64,000 nt of DNA from contig NC_054869.1 of NCBI RefSeq assembly GCF_018320785.1, positions 35,256,289-35,320,288 of the forward strand, in the 5' to 3' direction. Both the position numbers and the translations under genes were made by a program. This DNA is from Cheilinus undulatus. Taxonomy: Eukaryota > Chordata > Actinopteri > Labriformes > Labridae. Shown piece after piece: positions 24,801 through 36,100 of this stretch. The notes beneath the pieces are model-generated. The model did not search any database. It was not told the DNA's origin and saw only the letters and a list, made by a program, of their open reading frames with translations. Position 1 is the stretch's first letter. Each line of letters begins with the position of its first letter.

Positions 24801-27800
24801 TGCATCAAGTCAATAAACGTATTGATGGAAAATCAGCATGAATGAACAAAAAAAAAAAAAAAAAAAAAGAAAATATGCTAGGCAACTTCTAAATTGTGTT
24901 AACTTTTTTTTTCCATTTCAAATTTATTTAACCAGGAAAACCCACTGAGATTAAGAATCTCATTTATGAAAGTTTCCTGGAAAAATGAAAATTACACAAA
25001 TATGAGGGAAGCAGATGAAGAATAGCCTTATAATTAAAGATATCTCAGTGATTTTTCCTATGATTTGTCAATGAAGGCCCACCATCTCAATCATACAGAG
25101 CACAATGAAAAGTTTTATAACCCATGATCAAGTCAGTATAAGACAGAAAACTGTTACTTGTTTTCAGTGACCCAGAGTGTACTCTCCATGCCCTTTAAAG
25201 AAATTAGAAATTACACAAGTAATCATTAAAAGTGGGCGTTTTTTTTTTCCACACTGCTTGTGTTTGACCTGAATATCAGTATAGTTTTAGAGCTAACTCA
25301 CAGAAACTTCCACAGCAGCTTTAACAAGTTTTCTAATCCCAGATTTTAAACAAAGGAGGGGATTCTGAGCTAATCTACTGTGTCAGGTATTTGTAGCAGT
25401 AAACAGTTTCCACCTTGTAGGCAGGTCCCGGGGTTAGTGCATGTTTTGATCTGCGTACGGCAAGAGGAGTTTTTTTTTTTTTAGAACTGTTGCTGGAAAA
25501 AATCAGCAGAGAATCAGACATTAGCAGGAATGTGCTGAAGTTGTCCCTTGTTTAAGATAAATTAAGGAGGCAGTAACTCAAAATCTTGAAATAATAATCC
25601 TAAGAAAACAGAAAAGAAGAATTTAATATAATAAGTATAATAATATAAGTTTATATGGCACTTTTTATGCAGTTATTACAATATATATGCAAAAAAATAT
25701 ATACAATAGAAGTTATTTAACAAAGCATCATCAATCAGAATCAATGGTACTTAAATAACTATTATAAAGCTAAACTACAACAAAACATCAGCAAAGTTCT
25801 GCTTGATCCAGGTGTGGGCAGAGAATGTTGATGACTCTTCCACAGATTTGACAGTTCTTCTAAAGCAAAAGAAACAAACAGCAGTAGGATTTAACTTTCT
25901 GTCAAGGGCAAGGCTCTGTCTTCTGGGGCAGCAGTCCTTATAATTCTGGAGGCTGTCTGTAGCCGTCCAATCTGAATACATTCCTTGATGTCAAAGAGAG
26001 AATCAAGGTCTCCTCCAACGAGAGACTGGGATGTGTCCTTTTCACACCTTGGTGTGAAGTGCTGCAAGGGGTCCAGGAACAATGAGTCCCTTCCTGTTTA
26101 TGGTCTTTATTTAAGATAGTCCTCTGAAACTACCAGAACTTAGGCTTCTACACTGTCATGTAGGCCAAGTCTTTGTTTCCCACATGGGGTTGGTCCCAAC
26201 AGTGAAGATATTCACCATGTAATGATAAAGAGATAGATACGTAGATAGACAGACTGACAGACACTTTATTTTTATATCACATCAGATTACCTTTGACTTT
26301 CAGGATTTTCTGTAGACTTTATTTGCTAATTACCTAGACAGTAATTAACTTATTTGCAGTTTTGACCTTTGTTCTTTATCCTTAAAAGCACCTGATCCTG
26401 CCACACCTTTATTTGTTTATTATTTTGGCCCTGTAAAGCATTTACCCTACTCTGTCCACAGGTTATTCATTCTTTTTTTTCAATGGTCTCTCATTTATTC
26501 AGCTCCTATGTTCCTTCAGTGTTGTGTATTATATTGTTGGACTTTTGTGCTATGTAAACCACTTTATAATTAAGGTTTTGATAGGTTATTTTTAAGAAAA
26601 TGTGTAATTATGATTGTTATACTACGTAGCTGTATTTCTGTTATAGGACTTTTTTTAATAATTTTTTTTGACTATTTTCATATATTCCTAACCATGTGAA
26701 TCTATATTTTTCTAACTGGAGTCTGTTTGCTTCTTGCCAACAGTTGCAGTGCTGTGGTGTCAGAAATTACACCAGCTGGTCCACTACGGCCTGGTTTGCC
26801 AGCCACAACAACACAGTTCCCCTGAGCTGCTGTAAAAACTCTTCTGCTACACAGTGCACAGGCAGACTGGACCAGCTCGACCTGATCAACACTGAGGTAA
26901 ATTCTCCAAAGGAACATTACCTCTTTTTTTTTTGGGGGGGGGGGGGGCATTTTTGTGCCTTTATTAGATAGGGGAGGACAGTGGATAGAGTCAGAAACAG
27001 GGTCAAGAGTGGGGGGGACATGTGGTAAAGGGCCTCAGGCCAGATTCGAACCCGGGCCGCCTTTAACCACTAGGTCACCTGCTCCCCAGAAGGAACAATA
27101 CTTTTTATATGCTAACATGTGCAGAAGACTTTATATCATATTGCTTTTAATGATATTTTTGCACATTTCAATTTCAAAATATAAAGCCAAACGAACACCA
27201 GTAGACTGAGGAACAACTTCATTCACCTGACCAGAAGGCTGTTCAGCTATTTTTTTTAACTTAATCTGTTAGACTAAATACAAGTCCAATACTTAACCTG
27301 TTAATTTCTGTATATTTGTATGTTTCTACATATTTCCAATGTAAATGTTTTTATGACTCTGTGTTGGCTATATCACAGGACTGAGACATTATGATTTCAG
27401 GTTGTCTGTACTTACAGTGCATTCAGAAAGTTTTCAGACCCTCTTCATTCAGTTCTGTTTCTTATGTTGCAGCCTGACGCTACAGTAAAAAAAAAACATT
27501 TTTATTCTCACTAATCTACACTCAGTGCCCCTTCATGACAAAGTGAAAACTGAATTTTAGAATCTTTTGTAAATTCATTACAAAGAAAAACTAAAATGTC
27601 ACACTGGCATAAGTAATCTGACCCTTTGCAACAACATTTAAAATTTAGATCAGGTTCCTCACATTTTCTCTCTGTCTGTTTCTACATCTTGATTGGAGCC
27701 CACCTGTGGTAAGATACATTTGTCGGACATGGTTTGGAAAGGCAAACACCTCTCTACAGAAAGTCTCACAGCTGACTGCATATCAATGCAAAACCTAAGG

Positions 27801-30800
27801 CACGAGGTCGCCCTCTTATGCCTTTTGGTCAACCTTAACCTGCATCATAACTCAAAATATGATTACACAGACTCCACTGACTGATGTCAAGTACTAAAAT
27901 GTCGTGGAGTCAGACTGTCTCTGTCTAAGGTTTACAGACACACAAGCTGTGAAACAACAGCCTTCACTGAAGGAACAAACAGCGTTTTATCTAACTTAAG
28001 CATGTGAGTTTAGACTATCAGCCCAGGAGTCCCATCTCCTGATCTTACAGTTTGACCTGGGGCCTTGAAGTAGCTTAACCATCCTCAGAATATCTATGGA
28101 TACAAAGAAATATAAGAAATATCAAAAATATTAAAAATGTCCATAACAGATCCCTTTCTTTTGATTGGTAGTGTTGATAGAGAGATCAACACTATCTTGC
28201 CACTCTAAGTCTGAATCTTAATATAAATACAGTCAAGTAAACCATGAAGACTTCAAAATCTGTATTCAGATCATACCAAATTAAATTCAAAGAAATACAA
28301 TGTTTACTCTTTCTCATTTCAAATAATCAGATAGCCAGCCTCACCTGCAAACTACAAATGGAAACAAAAACCACATGGGCAAAATTGTCCCACTGAAGGT
28401 CTTCAAGAGCACAGTGGTCTCCATGATTCTCAAATGGAGGAAGTTTGGCACAACCAGGACTCTTCACCTGGCTAAAATGAGCAATCAGGGTATAAGGGCC
28501 TTGATAAGAGAGGTGACCAAGAACCTGATGGTCACTCTGACTGAGCTCCAGAGATCCTGTGTGGAGATGGGATGAAGTTCTAGAGGGACAACCATCACTG
28601 CAGCCATCCACCGATCTGGGCCTATAGCATAATGACTAGGCAGAAGTCTCTCCTCATTGCAGAACAAATAATAAAAATAATAATGATGAATTTGTATTTA
28701 CAAAAGTGCTTTCAGTCAGAGTACTGTACATAGAGATCAAAAGAATAGAAATAAAAACACAACAATGAAAACATTAGAGAATCAACAAACATAGAAACAT
28801 ACTGAAACAATAAAAACAATGGAAGCCTGCTTGGAGTTTGCAAAAAACTCCACATCAAAGGCAATCCAGTTTTAATGTGATTTGTCCATCCTTCTGTCTT
28901 ATTTATTTTTAATAAATTTGCTAAAATTTCTGATATTCTGTTTTCCCTTTGTCATGAAACGGTACTGAGCGTAGATTAAAGAGAATAAAAACAAATTCAA
29001 TTGACTGTAGTGTCAGGCTGAAACATAACAAAATTGAAAAAAGCGAAGGGGGCTGAAAACTCTCTGAATGCACTGTACGTATGTAAGCCTCTGCCATTCT
29101 GGAGAGCACGATATCTGAAGAACGCTTTTCTTTAAACTTAATATACATATTTTCATTCTCACTCAAGGATGAACTGAGAGGAAGATTTGCCTATGGTACA
29201 ACAGCTGTACCACACCCCAAACACCCCAGCCATTCTTTGTTTACTACCTGGCAATTGGAAACTTCACATAGGCATATAAAGGCTGTTTACTTTGTGTTTT
29301 AACATGTTTGAGCTTTTCCACATGTTTGTACCTCCATTTGGAGTGACAATAAATCTCTTGAATTAAATCACAATCACATCATTTCCTTTCTTTGATACAG
29401 TTTGTTAAGGTCAGGCATTTCCACAGTGTACTCACCACCTTTGTGCGTGTGTTTCAGGGCTGTGAGTCTAAGCTGGAGGTCCTCCTACAGGATGTGTTGG
29501 GTTATGCCATGCTGGTCATCCTGGGCTTTGCTATCATCAAGGTAAAGGTAGCCACATGTAGTCTAACCACTTAGGTGGAGCATTACTGCACACTTTGAGG
29601 AGGTTATGTGATCAGCAGGGCTTGTTAGTTTGTTAGTTAGTTAGTTAATTTGTTTGTTAGCAACATAACTCAAAAAGTTATGGCAGATTTTGATGAAAAT
29701 TTCAGGAAATATCGGAAATGGCATAAGAAAGACCTGATTAGATTTTGGGACTGATCCGGATCACCATCTGGATCCAGGAATTTTTTAAGGGATTCTATAT
29801 TGGGAGATAGGGCTAATGGCGGAGGTCTGTGCTCTCCGAGTGCTCTTCTAGTTTATTATTGCAATTCATTAAGTAAGGCTGTTTTTTCAAAGTACCATTA
29901 ACACATGGTAATTTAAAGTGATTTTTAAAATAAACGTATTAATTACAGTGAGGAAAAACAAAAGGCAGATAAATAGAAAATAGTTAGGAATATGACATGA
30001 AGCAACAATATTTAGTTGCACACATATCCTTTTGGAGATAAGTAGGCTAAAATACCTCTCTCTCTTGTATGTTGGACCCTCTCCCTGCATAGATTTCCTC
30101 AAATTCTCAAATTTAATTTCCTCGGTAAACAATTACTTGTCTTCAAATCTTCTCCTGTTAAGCTTTATTGAACGCTGTGTTGAAGGTTATTTCCTCAACA
30201 AAAGCAGGTCAGTGTGGAATTAAGAGAAACATTTAAGCCTTAATTTAATTGTGCTTGTCAAAGCTTCTCAGGAAACTGGGCCCAGAGAGAGAGGAAAAGA
30301 GAAAATATCTGAACTGAATGACCTCCTCGTGTCCCAAAAAAGCTACTAAATAAACCGTATTTTCCTCAGAAGTTGATAGAAGCCAGTAAATATTCATCTA
30401 CAAATTTCAGTGGGGTATTTATATTTAAGTGGGTTAAAGTCTGTGACCAATCAGCATCATGACATGAGATTTCAATCAATAAATTAAGACATAAACAACA
30501 AGCTGATTGATTGAGCAACTTGTTTTTGTCTCTTTATACGTGTATTATTCGATACTCTTTATAGAGACTGATTTTCCCAGTTCTAGGTCCGCAGATAAGC
30601 AGCCATAGCTGTGCGTTTTTGCCTTTTATATTTTATGGGGGTTTTAGGGTACTGATTTTTGACTGGAGTGGACAAAATTCTATTGCTGGTTGATTATATT
30701 GAACTTTTAATCTATTAAACATATCTGTTTTGTGTTGTTCATCAGCATTTGGAACCTTAGTGTCCCCCTAACTTAGGGCAGTTAACCAGAAATTTACTAC

Positions 30801-32504
30801 AACTACATCTCAAGCTGTGGGGCTCAGTTAATCCATCCATCCATCTTTTTCTGCTCATCACGGGTCAAGTAACAGTGGCAGCAAGCTAAGCGAGTTGACC
30901 CAGACAGCTGGGCAATTATTATATTATAGACAGTAACAACATGAGAATATGGATGTCCAAACAGATTGTTCAGGTTGAGCCAAAAATTACAGTAATGTGA
31001 GGAAATGTAATTAGTTACTTTCCACCTCTGTATTTAGGATGCCCCATTAGTTTTTTGCAAACTCTTTGCCTGGTGAAGGTGTACTGAAACATTGAGAGCG
31101 TGGGTCTACTTTAACTGTTTGATGGACATGCTACTCTTCTACTCACTTTTCGTATGAAATGGATGCATGGAGTTTTTTCTATTTACAGTAAATACTCATT
31201 TATATCCTTTCAACAACAATTCAATTAAGGATGCACAACATAATGAGACATGCAATAGTATCAACAGATATAAGCCTAAAAAGTTAATTATTGGTTTCTG
31301 CAGATATGAACTTTTCTGCCATTATTTATAATCAAATATCAGCTGTCAACATCAGCAGCATGTATAAAGTTTGTCAAGTTTCATGCAGGATCACCAGACC
31401 TATGTCAGCGGAAGTCTTTTTCTTTGTTCATCCTCAGTCTTTAAACTTTAAAGTGTGTTTTAAGGAGTTGTGAATTTCAGACCTAAAACTTGTCTAAATA
31501 TTGATATAGGCTGAAATGAATCTATACATACCAGCATATCAGATATTGTCATCTTTAATTTCAATGGTGTGTAACAGCTGACCACATGCCAGTCAGGTTT
31601 GTTGCTTAACAAAATTAAAGTTAGGTTTTGAGTCTGAATAAGTATTTCAACCAGAAGAGAGTTAATACAAGTTTGACAATAATTTATTTTCAAATTTAAT
31701 GAAAGAGAATCGTGCAGAGTCCTTGGCGGTTAGAGTCCACCATGACAATATCATGTATTTGAAGGGGTAGTGAAGCAAATGGCAGGAATAGCATACCCAC
31801 CCTTGGAGTTTAGACACTGGTGGTGGTGTTGAGAAATGCAGGATGAGGAGTAGACTTCTGAAAAGCTGCCCAGGAACCCAGGAATGCAGGATAAGATGAG
31901 CAGGAGACCTGTAAGGATCTGGACTAGATGCTGAACAACTGAATGGAGGTGTCTCATTGGACTAGCTGAGTGCTTAGGAGAGTGAACACCCATGATCAGC
32001 CTATTGTCAGGGCTGGAAGAGAAAAAGAATGGAAAAGGGAGAGATGTGAATGAGTGGGTACTGAAGATTGAGCAGAAACAGTCTTCCTGCTTGAACTTTC
32101 ACTGACCTCCATTATTGTTTTTCATTAAGTCAACCGTACAACAGTCTTAAGAAGGTAAACTTGTATAAAAACAGGAACTGACGTGTCTAAGCAGCCCATA
32201 AACATTCAAAAAAGAATAAGTAATCATAAACAGTAAATTCATCTGCAATGTGATTTGTCAAAAAAGTGGAATAAAGCCAAAAGAAGAGCATGTTTCCAGG
32301 AGTTTCCAATTCCAGTCATCATTTTCTTTCACATTAACAACAACAATAACTCCAGGCTGTTAGAATACAGCCATGTTTTTTATTGCGGGTGTCTGATCAA
32401 CTCTGTCTCCATCTTCTCTGCAGTTCTTCGGGATGCTGAGCGTGTGTGTGATCACCTGTCGAGCCGGCAGTCGGAGGAGTGGTTACCAGCCTCTATATGC
32501 CTGA
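9760..32504 (+). CDS. tspan36: Tetraspanin-36 (TSPAN3 group), complete, 7 exons
   Basis: Tetraspanins are four-pass membrane proteins that organise partner proteins into microdomains and steer endosomal traffic. Joining 9760-9819, 22772-22963, 23055-23129, 23238-23333, 26744-26896, 29458-29541 and 32424-32504 gives 246 residues. All introns are GT/AG and phase 0. Membrane segments lie near residues 9-34, 50-72, 85-107 and 207-230. The large loop has six cysteines: CCG (144-146), SCC (169-171), C179 and GC (193-194). N-glycosylation sequons sit at N149, N163 and N173. The short tail ends in YQPLYA, with a YxxPhi sorting motif at 241-244. The N-terminus MDCGIFTSKTVL, the loop and the tail fit zebrafish Tspan36 as I remember it better than Tspan3. 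In zebrafish that gene is known from pigment cells; that expression here is inference. Most of the gene is intron filled with transposons. Confidence 0.9.
10680..11705. repeat. 1-kb degenerate A/G-rich array in tspan36 intron 1
   Basis: The plus strand is strongly purine-biased and dominated by variants of GTCAAAATGTCAAGAAAA, separated by A-runs and TTGAGG/AATATTGAG variants. Spacing is irregular (mostly about 15-20 bp), so it is an old, drifted minisatellite rather than a clean tandem. Minus-strand frames here (for example 11143-11433) are artefacts of the repeat. Confidence 0.8.
11706..15080. other. tspan36 intron 1 segment, mostly unremarkable
   Basis: No exon is visible. It holds a strong hairpin (12910-13007) and a CRE-like ACGTCACGTC (13688-13697). 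The GC-richer minus-strand frame at 13789-14106 has no family resemblance. Confidence 0.4.
12910..13007. repeat. 28-bp arm inverted repeat (hairpin)
   Basis: Left arm TTCATGGATGAATTTCACAT (from 12910, continuing AATGAGAG) pairs with the right arm at about 12979-13007 (CTCATAATGTGAAATTCATC, then CATGAA). About 27 of 28 positions match, and the loop is about 41 bp. It could be the ends of a very short MITE or a transcribed hairpin inside the intron. Confidence 0.8.
15081..16288 (+). mobile_element. Tc1-like transposon with internal deletion (family A)
   Basis: The termini are inverted: CAGTGCCTGTAAAAAGTATT at 15081 and the reverse complement of GGTGAATACTTTTCATTGGC near 16263-16282, about 1.2 kb apart. 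The transposase frame keeps the N-terminal start (MKTKKHSKQLREKVIEK), then jumps directly to ELFGHKTSHYVW, so the second DNA-binding motif has been deleted. The catalytic part ([15 protein letters not shown], then DQSPDLNQIENSW) is interrupted by frameshifts. Inactive; it lies in tspan36 intron 1. Confidence 0.88.
16289..18405. other. tspan36 intron 1 segment
   Basis: No exon was recognised. A possible truncated tRNA-derived SINE head lies at 16671-16715 (TTTGCTCAGCTGACAGAGCG). The rest is AT-rich sequence without visible structure. Confidence 0.4.
18406..19033. mobile_element. MITE with AAAGGGGACATAT-type ends
   Basis: The left end TTCAAAGGAGACATAT (18406-18421) and right end ATATATGTCCCCTTTAAA (about 19016-19033) are inverted copies of an abundant fish MITE terminus. 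The 628-bp body has no transposase and carries a tRNA-like segment (18693-18762). The superfamily is uncertain (hAT- or piggyBac-like). Confidence 0.75.
18693..18762 (+). repeat. tRNA-like segment inside a MITE
   Basis: TAGCTCAGTGG (18699-18709) matches the pol III A box, and about 40 bp on TTTTCAAATCC is a weakened B box. The 5' part GCTGGATAGCTCAGTGGG resembles a tRNA-derived SINE head. The arms no longer pair well enough to be a functional tRNA, so I read it as a captured or nested SINE head, not a tRNA gene. Confidence 0.6.
19500..20456 (+). mobile_element. LINE reverse-transcriptase remnant
   Basis: Fragments of a fish non-LTR RT are readable: VDQLLILAGLLEDA (19530s), QGFSLSPILFV and then, after a one-base slip, MDRLSRRC (19769-19835). 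After a foreign insert comes HLLFADDVLLFA with the catalytic FADD box (20397-20408). Stops and frameshifts show it is dead. It is split by the element at 19831-20359. Confidence 0.8.
19831..20359. mobile_element. Nonautonomous TIR element inserted in the LINE
   Basis: The ends are inverted: GTGTTATGGCCTGAG (19831-19845) and CTCAGACCATAACAC (20345-20359), 14 of 15 matching. GCTGTGTT occurs at both junctions (19828-19835 and 20360-20367), overlapping the TIR on the left, so the exact target duplication is ambiguous (3 to 8 bp). No transposase is present. Confidence 0.75.
20460..22771. other. tspan36 intron 1, 3' part
   Basis: No exon or clear element until the acceptor at 22770-22771. The part ending near 22136 (TTTGACAGCCCTAGC) resembles the end of a degraded hAT element, but no matching left end is convincing. 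Confidence 0.4.
22772..22963 (+). CDS. tspan36: tspan36 exon 2
   Basis: Encodes residues 21-84: the rest of TM1, the small extracellular loop (SYDNFNDFIQDKY), TM2 and the intracellular GCFATIRESRVGL turn that is conserved in TSPAN3-like proteins. Acceptor TTCCCTGCAG, donor TTT|GTAAGT. Confidence 0.93.
23055..23129 (+). CDS. tspan36: tspan36 exon 3
   Basis: The 75-nt exon encodes residues 85-109, most of TM3 (IMVIFVAEVAALVF) and the start of the large extracellular loop. A 75-nt third exon is the usual tetraspanin arrangement. Acceptor TTACCCAG, donor AAA|GTAAGT. Confidence 0.93.
23238..23333 (+). CDS. tspan36: tspan36 exon 4
   Basis: Encodes residues 110-141, the first helices of the large loop (ISGDLQLSMNDVFTKYDG, then AVDYLQSQ just before the CCG motif). 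Acceptor CTGTGTAG, donor CAG|GTTGGT. Confidence 0.93.
23976..24075 (+). mobile_element. hAT-like terminal fragment
   Basis: CAGGGGTGTAAAGGTATGTG is a typical hAT left terminus in fish genomes, followed by related sequence (CGGTACGGTAAAGACATGTA). No matching right end was found within intron 4. Confidence 0.45.
25640..26280 (-). mobile_element. Possible LINE 3' remnant in intron 4
   Basis: Minus-strand frames (25775-26082) read like the degenerate C-terminus of a non-LTR retrotransposon ORF2 (IGRLQTASRIIRT, then LPLTES). A GATAGATAGACAGAC-type tail lies at the right edge. The resemblance is weak, and the piece may be something else. Confidence 0.3.
26744..26896 (+). CDS. tspan36: tspan36 exon 5
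   Basis: Encodes residues 142-192, the disulfide-bonded head of the large loop: CCG, PLSCC and QCTG motifs with three N-glycosylation sequons (NYT, NNT, NSS). Acceptor TTGCCAACAG, donor GAG|GTAAAT. A SINE has inserted only 24 bp past this donor. Confidence 0.93.
26921..27089 (-). mobile_element. tRNA-derived SINE in tspan36 intron 5
   Basis: The minus strand begins with a tRNA-like head near 27089 (GCAGGTGACCTAGTGG as A box; GGGTTCGAATC as B box), followed by a body ending in AATAAAGGC and a C14/A10 tail. The tail is seen on the plus strand as T10 followed by G14 (26934-26947). It is flanked by a 12-bp target duplication, AAGGAACATTAC (26909-26920) and AAGGAACAATAC (27090-27101). Related copies lie at 38519 and 48757. 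Confidence 0.88.
27413..29077 (+). mobile_element. Tc1-like transposon (family B) with internal insertions
   Basis: The inverted ends are TACAGTGCATTCAGAAAGTT at 27413 and the reverse complement CTCTCTGAATGCACTGTA at 29060-29077. The remaining transposase DNA-binding region is at 28375-28575 (MILKWRKFGTTR, then REVTKNLMVTLTELQRSC). Foreign AT-rich sequence interrupts it at about 27840-28330 and 28675-28860, and the catalytic half is absent. Inactive; it lies in intron 5. Confidence 0.82.
29458..29541 (+). CDS. tspan36: tspan36 exon 6
   Basis: Encodes residues 193-220: the last loop cysteine (GCESKLE), the stem helix and the first half of TM4 (AMLVILGFAIIK). Acceptor TGTTTCAG, donor AAG|GTAAAG. 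Confidence 0.93.
29625..29852 (+). repeat. Dispersed repeat, probable non-LTR 3' end
   Basis: A (GTTA)n tract is followed by GGACTGATCCGGATCACCAT and GGCGGAGGTCTGTGCTCTCC, a sequence type I know as common in fish genomes, probably the 3' part of a LINE. Only this tail is present; no coding part is seen. Confidence 0.45.
29853..32423. other. tspan36 intron 6, nothing recognised
   Basis: AT-rich intronic sequence with an ATCCATCCATCC tract (30833-30845) that continues into a common fish dispersed repeat. The minus-strand frame at 31751-31993 has no family resemblance. Confidence 0.4.
32424..32504 (+). CDS. tspan36: tspan36 exon 7 and stop
   Basis: Encodes residues 221-246: the second half of TM4 (FFGMLSVCVITC), a juxtamembrane CR that is a likely palmitoylation site, and the tail GSRRSGYQPLYA before TGA. 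Acceptor TTCTCTGCAG. Confidence 0.92.
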   Translation, partial: FFGMLSVCVITCRAGSRRSGYQPLYA

Positions 32505-33110
32505 TACACCTCTTACAGCTGCCCTACACCTCCTCATGTTGCTTTGCTGAAGACAAAATCAGCAATGTATAGAAGCATCATTGTACAAATCTGAATTTTA
32601 TTTTGTTTATGGCACATATATAGTATGTAGAAAATCTGTTTTTAGTTGAAAGGGGATCATGAAAGAATTCTTCCTCTATATATATCAGTAAATTATCCCT
32701 AGATTTATTAAATTATTTAACTTAATATAGTTATGGCTTTTATTGGATTAGCCTTAACCTCCCTCTTTGAAGACAGCTAAAGGTGTCTGTCGTGTTGTTG
32801 CAAAGATGTGGCCTTTGAGGTAACAAATGTTAGAAGACACTGTTTATTGATAAAAAGGTAGAAAATGTTGATCTCTGCTGTATTTAGTTTGCTAAAAGAC
32901 TGTTTCTTTAATGTTTCTGTTGGTTTTTGTAATCCTGGTACAACACTGTGATATTACAGGGGAGAAATGTGACAGAATAGAGAACTGTTTTGGGGCCTAC
33001 TTGTACATCTTGCTGTGCCATTTCACTCTTCTGTGTTGTGTAGATATTCTATAAGGCAATGTTATTCTTTGGAATATATTAAAATGAAAATAAAACCTAA
33101 ATATTAGGCT
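32505..33110 (+). terminator. tspan36 3' UTR and poly(A) signal
   Basis: The first good AATAAA after the stop is at 33089-33094 in an A-rich setting, which gives a 3' UTR of about 600 nt. The UTR is AT-rich with several ATTTA-like elements. The cleavage site itself is not determined. Confidence 0.5.
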
Positions 33111-36100
33111 TTTTGTGATTTTGATAGATGACAGCTGTGTTTGACTACAGATACATTTAAAAAGGTAAATAATGTCCCACTTTAACAAGCTTCAGTGCAG
33201 TTTTAACACACTATTGCATTGCCTTTTTTTCTGATTACATTTCTCAAATAAGCTGCAAAAGTAGTCTTTTGGTGCTGTACAAAGAGACAGCTGCTAACAA
33301 TGCATCTGTCGCAATGTATTTAGAGGGAAAACAGCCAATGCATGTCAAATCCTGTGGTCATTTTCATGCTAACACACCCCTCTAACCTCGTTACAAAAAC
33401 ACATTGAGAGCATGACATTAAACGTGATCCCTGCCGGTTATCTCTCAACATTTCACCTCCTGACTTGGCTGATAAAGAGGCCCATAGACATGTAGACACA
33501 GGAGATAGTAGTGTTCATTTCACATAAACCTTGTCAGTGTTCAAAAAGATAGAGGAGAATATAAACTCTATACAGAAGCATCCTAGCTGCAGACCATAGA
33601 TAACACGATAGATCATCCATTAAAGAGGCTTAGTAGAGCCAGTTTAACTCAGCAGTGGGACTAAAAACTGAAAAGATCCTTTTGTTTTCTAGATTCATAA
33701 CACATTTCCCTCACTTTTCCTCCTCTCTGCCTTTTACCCACTGTAACTGGTGTAACATAAATGTATCTATTTGGAACCAGTGCAAAAATACATCTTAGAT
33801 TACCAGTTTAGTTGATGGCTGATGTTCTATTGCATCTAAACTTTAATTCAAAAGGAAAAATGACTTGGTTAAGGTTGCTCTTTTTTGGATCAAGTTTTAA
33901 ATAACCATTACCTGGATGACTGAGAACCTGCATAGACATGTATAGCTGTAGTAACAAGGAAAATCCAATAGATGGTGTTAGAGAGCCTATGCTGTAATCT
34001 ATTCAAACAGATGTGCAAAGTTTTTCCAACTCATAAAATTTTAACAGCTAAAAATTTACTTTAAATCAGTGGTTCTAAACCAGGTGGTTGGCAACTTTGC
34101 TTACCCAGTGGGCCAAATTTTTACTGCTGTTTTCATTTCTTTTTTTTTTTTAATTTAAAAAGGAACAAATACATAGCTTTTATCATGCAAATGCCTTGGG
34201 ATCTACCCAGCAACAGATGTCTTAGAAAGTTTCAACCGTCAAAATGCATTTCATGAAATGTGTTGCAGTTTTGACCCTACATGGGGAAACATCTTTTTAA
34301 AAATGGAAATAGGACATAACAATTATGTTTAAAAAGCAGGGCTGGAAAATGACTAATGAATCACCAAAAGTACTGTAATTGAGTCATTTTTTGGAGTACT
34401 TGCATTTTTTTAGTACATTTTGAAATCAGTACTTTTACTTCTATCTAAGTAAATTTAACCAGAGTCACTCTACTTTTGTTTGAGTACAATAATCTTGTAC
34501 TTTTCAACCTCTGTTTATTTCAACGGTAGCACATTAAGTGAGAATGATTCCACATCACATCCCACAGCTGCTGTTGTACACAGCAAAAACTGGAGTGTTG
34601 AAAACTCAAGTTTAACATTTCATAGTTTATTTACCTCCTAAAGTGTAATTCTAGTCCATTCTGAGTAAAATGGTCGTCAGTGTTGGACTTATTTGATAAT
34701 ACTGATCCAGTGCTAGTTCAACTCTGTAAAGAGTAAACTGATCTCAGCTCTGCCCACTGCAGTTTTTAATTTTGTAGGGGTGTGCGGGCAGAGTTCCTCG
34801 TCATGACCCTGGGGAGTGTTTGGTTGTGTTTGGGTGTTGTCTGTTTTACAGTGATTCACGCTGGAGTTCTAATGCTCATGTTTCCGGTGGACTGTCGTTG
34901 TTTTGATGTGGTACACATTTGCACCATGAGTGAAGCTATCCACTGAGTTAGACTTACTGTCTGTGATTTGGGTGTTCCTAAAGGATGCACTGTGCATATT
35001 GACTCTCTGCTTTGTTCCTGCAAGAGGAGACCCATCTTACTAGAGATTTTCAAGAATTACAGCAGCTCTGTCATATTTTAGATATTTGATACTTATACAT
35101 ACATTATACAGATGAGTAGTAGTACTAAATGCCATGATAGGTTTTGTTTGCATCGGATTTCTAGCAATTACTGCAATTATACTGTTAAAAAAGGGAGGAA
35201 CCATAGTTGGACGCCTGATTAGGGAAGTAAAATTGTGACTATATTAAAAAAAAAAATCGCCATTTTACCCAATCAGTCATACTAAGGGTATTTTCTTGAC
35301 AAATAACTTATTATAATGTAGGAGAATAGTAATGTATTGTGGCTTTAAATATTGCCACAGGTACAATTAAAGGTGATCCAGTGATATATTTGACTAATTT
35401 ATAGATTTATAGAAATGTTTAATGTATAAATAGTAAAATAGATGTGATTTTTGGTCCGTTTAACAACCTTGTAACAGTTTCATAATATTTATGTAGTTTA
35501 TATCAGTTTTCATTTTTACTGTGAGACCTGTTTCTGCTGAAAGTAATTTAGACATTAAATATTTGTGATTATTTTAGGTTTTCTGACAAACAAATGGTAT
35601 AAACAGTGTTTTTAGTCCATTTAACAGCTTTGTAAGTTTTTTCACACTCAAGTGACATAGAAAGTGTTTATTATATGTGAGCCTAATCCCTGCTTAAATT
35701 CACTAGCAAATAAAAACTGTGATTTTTTTAAGGTTTCCTGTTGGAATTCTAAGATAAAACTAGTGGTACCACCATTTCTTATACAGTATTCTGAAGCTAG
35801 TCATGTCTCGCCTCTAAAGAATCTAAAGACAACCTCATAAACTCTGAAGTCTATGAGCCTGTGACACTGCAGCCGCCTCAGATGGCTCTGTGAGGTCGAC
35901 CTGTTCCTGCTCCATGTCCCAAGTTTTATGGAGAAGCAGCATTCCTCTTCGAAGTTTCATTATGTACCTTGAAATAAGCTGGGCTAACTTCTATGTTTAT
36001 TTGTGCTTTGCAACTCTCTGAAGACAAGATAAATAAGTCAAAATTTTGAGAAAACAACCTCAAATTACGTACATGAAATTAGAGTATATAAAATGTATCA

